Positions 57,632 through 64,000 of a stretch of DNA of 64,000 nucleotides are shown in pieces. Location of the stretch: assembly GCF_014899185.1 (NCBI RefSeq), contig NZ_CP045201.1:418501-482500 (forward strand), given 5' to 3'. Positions within the stretch are counted from its first letter, which is position 1. The number at the start of each line of letters is the position of its first letter. Origin of the DNA: Pseudooceanicola spongiae (lineage in GTDB: Bacteria; Pseudomonadota; Alphaproteobacteria; Rhodobacterales; Rhodobacteraceae). The position numbers were made by a program, and so were the translations under genes. Under the pieces are notes generated by a model. It was given only the letters and a program-made list of their open reading frames with translations, did not search any database and was not told the origin of the DNA.

Positions 57632-57821
57632 GTCTGGGGCGGCGCTTGTCTGACGGTGTTTCGCCAAGGCAGCCGGGGAGGGCGTCGTGACGGGGGGGGC
57701 CGAAGCGGGGAGGCAAAACCGAACGTCCTGCATATTTCTGAGGTGCTTTATCGCGATCAAGGTCTCGCGACCACGGGTGTTCTGGCAGGACTGAGGCATT
57801 CATTGTCTTTGGAGAACCCTC

Positions 57822-58838
57822 ATGAAAACTCTCAGCTTGATACTTGCCGTCCTTGGATGGGCGGGCGCCGTTGCGGCCAGCGACGGGCCTCTGCCCGTCG
57901 GGGCTGGCACGCTTGATTTGCCCGGGATCGAGACCGTGGTCCTCTATCCCACCAGCAGTGCCGCCCCCACCAGCCTGCTTGCGGACAATCCGGTCTTTGT
58001 TGGCGTGCCCGTGGTCCGCGATGGCGCCGTTGCCGCCGGTGTCCATCCGGTGGCGCTGCTGTCGCATGGCTATAGCGGCCTCTGGAGGAACCAGATCTGG
58101 CTGGCGGAAGAGTTGGCGCGGGCCGGATATATCGCCGTCCTGCCCAGTCATCCGGGCACGACCTTTGGCGATATGGACCCGTCCTGGGCGCTGCACCCCG
58201 CCGACCGTCCGCAGCAGATGTCGCGTGTGCTGGACGGCCTGCTGGCAGACGCAGAGTTTGCCGCGCACATCGATGCAAGCCGAATCTCAGTGATAGGGCA
58301 TTCCCTCGGGGGATCGACGGCGTTGATGATGGCGGGCGGCGTATTTTCCGGTCCGCGTCTGATGGAGGCCTGTGGGGGGAGCACCGACAAGCTGGTCTGC
58401 CTGCTCTATCGCGACGGCGGCGCGGGCCAGAGCACAACCCCGGCCTCGGCCAGAGATCCCCGGATCACGGCGGCGGTGTTGCTGGATATGGAGGGGATTC
58501 AGGGCTTTACGCCCGAAAGTCTGGCGGACCTTTCGATCCCTGTTCTGGCTCTGGCCGCTGGCATCGAAGATCCCCGGCTGCCGCTCGGCTGGGAGTCGCG
58601 GATGCAGAGCCAGCGCCTGCCGGCTGCAACCTCGCGCTACGCGGAAATGATCGGGGCGACGCATTTCACCTTTATGAGCGAGTGCAAACCGGGCGCTGAG
58701 GAGATCCTGGAGGAAGACGCCTATGTCTGTCAGGGCGAGACCGCACCGCGAGCCACCCTGCACCAGGAGATCGCGGCGATCATCCTGCGCTTTCTGAACG
58801 CCGGTACGCAGTTGGAGTCTGCCCTGCAGTCGCTCTGA
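57822..58838 (+). CDS. Secreted alpha/beta hydrolase
   Basis: A 338-residue protein with a signal peptide (LILAVLGWAGAVAAS). The dienelactone-hydrolase/PAF-acetylhydrolase-like fold shows ALLSHGYSGLWRN (oxyanion region), the nucleophile elbow VIGHSLGGSTALMM with the catalytic Ser, and a likely His in GATHFTFMSECK. Three to five Cys suggest disulfides. The substrate is unknown. Its 3' end overlaps that of the convergent AraC gene by 59 bases. Confidence 0.85.
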   Translation: MKTLSLILAVLGWAGAVAASDGPLPVGAGTLDLPGIETVVLYPTSSAAPTSLLADNPVFVGVPVVRDGAVAAGVHPVALLSHGYSGLWRNQIWLAEELARAGYIAVLPSHPGTTFGDMDPSWALHPADRPQQMSRVLDGLLADAEFAAHIDASRISVIGHSLGGSTALMMAGGVFSGPRLMEACGGSTDKLVCLLYRDGGAGQSTTPASARDPRITAAVLLDMEGIQGFTPESLADLSIPVLALAAGIEDPRLPLGWESRMQSQRLPAATSRYAEMIGATHFTFMSECKPGAEEILEEDAYVCQGETAPRATLHQEIAAIILRFLNAGTQLESALQSL

Positions 58839-59781
58839 AGGCGCGATTGAAGTTCGACTTGGTTTGAAAGCCGGCGTCCAGCATCACCTGAGTGACAGGA
58901 AGATCGCTGTCTCTGAGAAGGCGCATGGCCTCGCGGACCCGGTATCCGTTGACCAGATCGGTCACAGTCGTTCCATGACCCCGGTTCACGGCGTGCGAGA
59001 TTTTGCGCGCCGTGATGCCGGTCCGGCGGGCAATGCGTTGCAGCGTCAGATCATGGTCGCGATACAAACCGGCCTCAAGCGCCGTTTCGACGAGGGCAAG
59101 GATGTCCTGATCGACCTCTTCCGAGGGGGTGCTGTCAGCCTGCGTCTTGTCGGGAGGGGGTGCGACATCGCTGTCCACGATGGTTTCACCGGCGCGCCCG
59201 AACAGCGCTGCGGCGAGAGCAACCAGAATAAGCCCCATCATGGCCGCAATGGCGGGTGCGGCCGTTGTCCCCGCGCGCCCTGCGAGGTCCAGCGCAACGA
59301 TCGTGTCAACAAGCGCACTGAGGATCAGCAGGATCGCAACACCATAACGTGCCCTGCCGACCGTCCACTCATCGCCGATCCGGATCTGGCTCAGTGCAGT
59401 GTCGGGCAGTTTCAGCCGCAGGATCAGCAGGCCGAAGACGACAAATTCAGTGATCAGGACCGCGTCGATCGCCACAGGCAGGACAAACCACAAAACGACG
59501 ACCGAGACGGGCCAGAACAGGATGCGGGCCGACACCTTGCGGCCGCGAAGGCCGTCGAAGGCTGCGAAGGCGAGGGGCGGCAGGCAGGCTGCAGACACCG
59601 GCTGAACAAACTTCACCCAGCTGAGATCCAGGCTCCATCGGAGCCCCACCAGACCCGTCTGCAGCGCGCAAAGGGCCACGAACAGCAGGAACAGCGGTTG
59701 CTTGCGCTGCGCGCCCAGCATCCGGGCAAGAAGACCGAGCAATACGGCCGTGACGATAAACGGCAAGGGTATTGAAGGCAT
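58780..59781 (-). CDS. AraC-family regulator with membrane N-terminus
   Basis: A 333-residue protein. The first 200 residues hold six or seven hydrophobic helices (LPFIVTAVLLGLLARML; VSVVVLWFVLPVAI; AAMMGLILVALAAAL). An acidic linker then leads to a C-terminal AraC DNA-binding domain (LTLQRIARRTGITARKISHA; YRVREAMRLLRDSDLPVTQV; GFQTKSNFNRAFRATAGQTP). A membrane-bound sensor-regulator is inferred. The ATG at 59781 gives MPSIPLPF after AAGGAA; the longer frame upstream is discarded. It probably regulates a nearby gene, perhaps the hydrolase. Confidence 0.85.
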   Translation of the reverse strand: MPSIPLPFIVTAVLLGLLARMLGAQRKQPLFLLFVALCALQTGLVGLRWSLDLSWVKFVQPVSAACLPPLAFAAFDGLRGRKVSARILFWPVSVVVLWFVLPVAIDAVLITEFVVFGLLILRLKLPDTALSQIRIGDEWTVGRARYGVAILLILSALVDTIVALDLAGRAGTTAAPAIAAMMGLILVALAAALFGRAGETIVDSDVAPPPDKTQADSTPSEEVDQDILALVETALEAGLYRDHDLTLQRIARRTGITARKISHAVNRGHGTTVTDLVNGYRVREAMRLLRDSDLPVTQVMLDAGFQTKSNFNRAFRATAGQTPTAYRRSESAG

Positions 59782-60007
59782 CGGTCGGATTTTCCTTGCC
59801 GGGGGAGAGAGAGGGGGCAGCGCGGGCGCCTCTCTGCCGAACGCACTCTCTCTGGTGTCACGCACTGCGTGCCCGAGGGTGTTGGACTTGGGGGGCTTTG
59901 TCCATAGTCCTGCGCCGGGAGTGAGGCGCGCAGACCTTGCAATTTGCCCCGGCACGACGGCGTGCCGGGGCATGAGAGGGGCGAAAGCGAGGGGCTTGGC
60001 CCGAAGC

Positions 60008-61597
60008 TCAGGCGGCTTTGAAATCCGCGTAGCATTCGTCCAGAACCTGCCGGGTGAACCGCCCGATCGAGGCGTATTCAATCTCCGTGAGGTTGGCGAG
60101 AGAGACGCGTGCGGAGGTGTCGACGACCTCAAACCCTTTGCCGGGCAGCAGGACGACACCGGTCTCTTGTGCAAGGCGGAACAGGAAGCTGAGGCCAAGA
60201 TCACTGTTGATGAACCATGCCTTGAACTCTGCCCCGTAGAGATCGCCACCGATCTCCTGAAGGTCCAGCAGGGTGTAGTAATTGACGTCGTCTGGCAGAT
60301 GCCGGGCCTCGATCCCCATGTGGCTGTAGAGGGTCTGGTATCTTTTGCGGATCAGTTGTTTCGCCGCATCTTTATAGCGGTGTTCGCGGTCCATCAGGCC
60401 ATGTAGGGCAAACAGCGCCATCTGCAGCTGCTGGGGCACCGAGAGACCGGCGGTGTGGTTGAGGGCCACCGCGCGACTGTCCGCGACCAGCCGGTCGATG
60501 AACTTCAGCGCCCGCGGCTCGGTTGTCAGGGAGGCGTAGCGGGTGTCCAGACGGCGTTTCGTATCCTCTGGCAGCGCGGAGAGGGCGGCCTCGAACACGT
60601 TGTCGTCGTGCAGGGCGATCACCCCGAGGCGCCAGCCGGTCGCGCCGAAGTACTTCGAGAACGAATAGACGCAGAGCGTGTTGTAGGGGCACTTGGCGAA
60701 GACCGAGACGAAATCGTCGGCGAAGGTGCCATAGACGTCATCCGTCACGATGAACAGATCCGGCCGGTGATCGCGCACCAGCGCGGCCAGTTGATCCAGC
60801 ACGGCGTCCGACAGTTTCGAGGAGGGCGGATTGCTGGGGTTCACAAGGCAGAAGATCTTGATCGCCGGGTCGAGCAGCTTGTCCAGCTCTGACTGCGGCA
60901 ACTGCCAGTCGTCGGTGCGATCCATGCAGATGTCGATGATGTCCAATTGGTATTCGCTCAGGATCGGAATCTCGAGGTACGGCGAAAAGATCGGGGTCGC
61001 GATGGCGATCTTGTCGCCGGGTTTGATCAGGAAATTCGCGTGCAGCGTCTGGAAGATATAGGCCATCGCGGCTGTGCCACCTTCGGTGGCGAACAGCGAT
61101 GTGCTGCCGGCGGGGGGCGTCGGGCCGAACATCTCCTGCGAGAGGTAGGCTTTCACGATCTCCTCGGTATGGGTCAGCATCCGGGGCGGCGTGGGGTAGG
61201 TGCTGCCGAGAAAGGCGCTGACCACCTCGAACAGAAAGTCATCGCGGTTCAGGCCCAGCTGATCCTTCACGAAAGCGATGGCTGAGCGCAGGAAAATGAT
61301 CCCGTCGCTGTCGCGGTGGTGGGTCGCATAGGCGTCGAACCTCTGAACGATGCCGTTGCGCTCAGGCAAGCCGCCAAGGCCGCTGTCGAGGTAGGAATAG
61401 GACCGCTCGGCCTCGCGCAGGGCGAAATCGCCCAAGCTGAGAAAGGCCCAGCGGGGCAGGGTGGCGAGGAAGTTCGGATTGCCGCGCCCTGCATTCAGCA
61501 TCAGGCGCTGGGCATCCGAGGACGCGATGGAGATCAATTCGTCCTTGAGTTCGAAAGGGCTGAGCTGCGCAAAACGACTGTAATTTGTGTCTGGCAT
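60008..61597 (-). CDS. aspD: Aspartate 4-decarboxylase
   Basis: A 529-residue PLP enzyme converting aspartate to alanine and CO2, with side transaminase activity. The PLP Lys is in YSFSKYFGATGWRLG near residue 315; other parts are LNAGRGNPNFLATLPRWAF and FCLVNPSNPPSSKLSD. The length and the long N-terminal domain separate it from ordinary aminotransferases. The ATG at 61597 gives MPDTNYSRFAQLSPFELK. It is next to aspT, with 25 bases between. Confidence 0.93.
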   Translation of the reverse strand: MPDTNYSRFAQLSPFELKDELISIASSDAQRLMLNAGRGNPNFLATLPRWAFLSLGDFALREAERSYSYLDSGLGGLPERNGIVQRFDAYATHHRDSDGIIFLRSAIAFVKDQLGLNRDDFLFEVVSAFLGSTYPTPPRMLTHTEEIVKAYLSQEMFGPTPPAGSTSLFATEGGTAAMAYIFQTLHANFLIKPGDKIAIATPIFSPYLEIPILSEYQLDIIDICMDRTDDWQLPQSELDKLLDPAIKIFCLVNPSNPPSSKLSDAVLDQLAALVRDHRPDLFIVTDDVYGTFADDFVSVFAKCPYNTLCVYSFSKYFGATGWRLGVIALHDDNVFEAALSALPEDTKRRLDTRYASLTTEPRALKFIDRLVADSRAVALNHTAGLSVPQQLQMALFALHGLMDREHRYKDAAKQLIRKRYQTLYSHMGIEARHLPDDVNYYTLLDLQEIGGDLYGAEFKAWFINSDLGLSFLFRLAQETGVVLLPGKGFEVVDTSARVSLANLTEIEYASIGRFTRQVLDECYADFKAA

Positions 61598-61622
61598 GAG
61601 AGTGATCTGGACCTTTTCGAGG

Positions 61623-63332
61623 TTATGGGGTGGCGTTCTTGGTGATGACGCCGACGATGATCGGCCCCCAGAGCGTGAGGAACACGTTGGCGACCGCATA
61701 GGTGACGGTGAAGGACACGACCGGCGTGGCGTTTCCGGCCTTTTGCAGCAGGGCGGCGAAGGCGGGGTTGGCGCTGCGCCCACCCGCGACACAGGCCAGA
61801 GCCTCGATCGGGTTGCGGATGCGCAGGACGTAGTAGGAAAAGAAGAAGGTGACGATCTGCGGGATCAGCGTGACCGCAACGCCCAGCAGCAGCAGCGTCA
61901 GCCCGTATTGCTGGATCGCGACCAGCGCCTGCGGGCCGGCGGCGATGCCGACGATCCCGACAAAGACGGCCAGCCCGAAGTCTCGCAGAAAGTTCGACGC
62001 ACCGAAGGGCAGGGCGGCAAAGCGTGGATGCACACTGCGCAGCCAGCCGAACAGCAGGCCCGACAGCAGGCAACCGCCGCCGCTGCCGATGGTGATCGGC
62101 ACGCCCCAGATCGTGAAATGCGCCATGCCGATCAGGATACCGATCATCATGCCGATGCCGAAGAAGATGAAGTCAGTGACCTCGGCCGCCGTGATCTTGT
62201 AGCCGATCCGGGATTGCACCCGGTCGAGATCTGCCGGGCTGCCGGTGAAGTGCAGCTCATCCCCGCTTTTCAGTTCAAGTTTGGGCAGTAGGGGCAGATC
62301 GCGCCCCATCCGCTTGACGGCCGTCAGGAAGACACCCCGGCGGGTAGCGACGTTGACGCTATCGTGGATGTCGGAAATCGCGCGGCCACTGAGGGTGCGA
62401 TTGGTCAGGATGATCTCGCGCCGCTCAAGCACCAGCAGCAGGCCATCGGGGGCGACAACTTCGCGCCCCAGAACCCCGACGGCGGTTTCCAGGCCCGCGA
62501 TGTTGCCGGTCAGGGCAACGGTGTCGCCCGCGTGCAGGGTCGTGTCTGCGTCGAGGGTGATGATCTCGCCCTCGCGGAAGATGGCTTCGACGGCGGCGTC
62601 CGAGAGCTGCTCATCCAGGGCCGCGGGCGTCTTGCCGATGGCGGGGCTGTCGGGGCCCATCAGATAGATGCGCGTATCAATCGCGCGCACGGCGTTGAAT
62701 TCGCCCGGATCAAGCTCGGCATGGCCGCCGGACATGGTTTTCGCCAGCTTGATGGCCTCCTGGCGGACGTTCCATTTCATGATCAGCGGCAGGAACCAGC
62801 TGACCATCAGGATCGGCCCGAGCGAGCCGAAGATATAACAGACCGCATAGCCGACGGCGATATTGGACTGCATGATCTTGGTGACATCCGGCGCGAGGCC
62901 GAGCTTTGCGATCGCATCGCCCGCCGTGCCCAGAATGGCCGATTGTGTCAGCCCGCCGGCGGCCAGGCCTGCTGCCATGCCGCGATCCAGCCCGAACATC
63001 CAGGCGGCCCCCAGCACACAGATCAGGCCGACGAGGCACATCACGAAGGCCGAGGTGAGCTGGTTCAGCGAGCGCAGGTTCAGCGCGTGAAAGAACTGCG
63101 GACCGCCCTGAAAGCCGACGGCATAGATGAACAATGCAAAGAAGATCGACTTGATGCCGCCGGCGATCTGGATGTCGAGCTGGCCAATGACCACGCCCAC
63201 CAGCAATGTGCCAGCAATGCCGCCGAGGACAAAAGTACCGACCTTCAGTTTGCCGACGAAATAGCCAAGGGCGATGGTGAAAAAGAGCGCCAACAAGGGC
63301 TGACTCGCGAGGAGGTCGTGTAAGACTGTCAT
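61623..63332 (-). CDS. aspT: Aspartate:alanine antiporter
   Basis: A 569-residue inner-membrane exchanger of the AAE family. Helices fill the N-terminal 180 and C-terminal 190 residues. Between them lies a cytoplasmic part with two TrkA-C-like domains (MGPDSPAIGKTPAALDEQL; LLPKLELKSGDELHFTGS). Exchange of aspartate for alanine with decarboxylation inside creates a proton motive force; the aspD partner is directly downstream in the same unit. Confidence 0.93.
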   Translation of the reverse strand: MTVLHDLLASQPLLALFFTIALGYFVGKLKVGTFVLGGIAGTLLVGVVIGQLDIQIAGGIKSIFFALFIYAVGFQGGPQFFHALNLRSLNQLTSAFVMCLVGLICVLGAAWMFGLDRGMAAGLAAGGLTQSAILGTAGDAIAKLGLAPDVTKIMQSNIAVGYAVCYIFGSLGPILMVSWFLPLIMKWNVRQEAIKLAKTMSGGHAELDPGEFNAVRAIDTRIYLMGPDSPAIGKTPAALDEQLSDAAVEAIFREGEIITLDADTTLHAGDTVALTGNIAGLETAVGVLGREVVAPDGLLLVLERREIILTNRTLSGRAISDIHDSVNVATRRGVFLTAVKRMGRDLPLLPKLELKSGDELHFTGSPADLDRVQSRIGYKITAAEVTDFIFFGIGMMIGILIGMAHFTIWGVPITIGSGGGCLLSGLLFGWLRSVHPRFAALPFGASNFLRDFGLAVFVGIVGIAAGPQALVAIQQYGLTLLLLGVAVTLIPQIVTFFFSYYVLRIRNPIEALACVAGGRSANPAFAALLQKAGNATPVVSFTVTYAVANVFLTLWGPIIVGVITKNATP

Positions 63333-63609
63333 GCTGCTCTTTCAACTTGGCTTTGGATCAGGCGACAGTCGCGCCGATCAAGGGGGCGCACCGCTTTCGA
63401 CGCAGCGCGAGACCCCGTTCAAGCCAGTAGCCCGAGCGTCAGCGCCGCCCATGCAAGGGTGTCGAAAGTGTGCTCGCACGGAGCCCTGCTCGATGCACTG
63501 ACGCACGTTAGCCTTGGTTGAGTTGGCGAGGATGCCGGTGGTCGCGGTGCGGAGACTGCGAAAATTGACGGGCTGTGCGCAGTACCTGCTGCACACAGCC
63601 AGACGGGAT
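63333..63609. other. Gap between aspT and SDR gene
   Basis: About 275 bases. A minus-strand ORF at 63378-63596 (RSLRTATTGILANSTKANVR) and a plus-strand ORF overlap here; neither is recognised. The aspT promoter must lie here. Confidence 0.35.
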
Positions 63610-64000
63610 CTAGCCTTTTGGCGGGATGATATTGCGCGCTCTCAGATCTTCGAAGACAGATATGAACATCGCTTCTGTGTCGATGTGCTGATGAAAGCCA
63701 TGGCGTCTTGCTTTGGAGCCATCTGCAAAAAAGTCGTAGTTCCAGCTAAAGACCGCATCAGCAAACGCCCAGGACGATACGTTTTGATATGAGGCTTCTG
63801 AAAGCGCATGCTCCGTGACGAGTTGGCTCCAGAGATCTGCCTTGTCTGCCATGAGTGTCGACAGGGTCATCGGCAGCGGCGGCGCGATCTGCAGGTCGAA
63901 ATACGCCGCGATCTTCGGCCACATTTCCGACCAGCGAAACAGATCGCCGTTGGTGATGTTGAACGCCTGATTGGCGCAGGAGGGTGTGGTTGCCGCCCAG
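63610..64000 (-). CDS. SDR-family oxidoreductase, C-terminal part (cut by window)
   Basis: The frame is open to the end of the window, so the N-terminus with the NAD(P)-binding motif lies beyond. The visible 129 residues include AFNITNGDLFRWSEMWPKIA and the closing HIDTEAMFISVFEDLRARNI, which match the PRISE-type (progesterone 5-beta-reductase-like) atypical short-chain dehydrogenases. The ATG at 63924 is internal. The substrate is unknown. Confidence 0.82.
   Translation of the reverse strand, partial: WAATTPSCANQAFNITNGDLFRWSEMWPKIAAYFDLQIAPPLPMTLSTLMADKADLWSQLVTEHALSEASYQNVSSWAFADAVFSWNYDFFADGSKARRHGFHQHIDTEAMFISVFEDLRARNIIPPKG

Overview
The window is about 62 % GC and densely coded. It looks like the chromosome of a Rhodobacteraceae (Roseobacter-like) alphaproteobacterium. 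The inference rests on the gene neighbourhoods (serS-yajC-secDF-Mth938-ccmABCDG, glnB-glnA, soxAG-sodB), the style of the proteins, and a family of dispersed intergenic repeats built on a GAAGTATTTnnGGCAAGATGA-like core that I associate with this group. No database search was possible, so family names come from recognised motifs and overall sequence feel.

Layout. 1-6341: the 3' part of soxA and soxG (sarcosine oxidase), sodB, a host-attachment-type protein behind a 15-codon leader ORF, a LOG-family hydrolase and a LysM envelope protein. 6587-13478: an Atm1-type ABC exporter, then an RND permease and its membrane-fusion adaptor on the minus strand. 13776-17674: a membrane-anchored TPR protein, BamB and the GTPase Der. 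17738-19856: a TspO-like membrane protein and serS. 20363-26754: yajC-secD-secF, an Mth938-like protein, and the cytochrome c maturation genes ccmA-B-C-D-G. 26776-36195, mostly minus strand: a DUF4396 membrane protein, acnA, a DUF1223 secreted thioredoxin-fold protein (plus strand), a lipid A type acyltransferase, a DMT exporter, an isolated divergent fliG, and purB. 36358-43081: a DUF6314 protein, bioY, a DUF3445 haem-domain protein, a GH25 lipoprotein, glnA, glnB and the NAD(P)HX repair enzyme.

From tRNA-Leu(UAG) at 43261 the window becomes accessory. It holds an integrase remnant beside the tRNA, a glyoxalase-related protein with a MATE exporter, and a divergent DeoR regulator/ABC importer unit. 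The importer operon (47063-52873) runs binding protein, fused permease, ATPase, a beta-CASP-like metallo-beta-lactamase, a histidine phosphatase and a HAD phosphatase. All joints overlap or nearly touch. This is the most interesting locus: the importer resembles the ferric-iron family, but the enzymes and the regulator point to an organophosphate or nucleotide-like substrate. Behind it lie an IS110 transposase broken by one in-frame TGA, an IS5-type N-terminal fragment and about 860 bases with no recognisable gene.

The last part carries an enoyl-CoA hydratase/isomerase with an acyl-CoA ligase, a secreted alpha/beta hydrolase that overlaps tail-to-tail with a membrane-linked AraC regulator, the aspartate decarboxylase/aspartate-alanine antiporter pair aspD-aspT, and the C-terminal part of an SDR oxidoreductase cut by the window edge.
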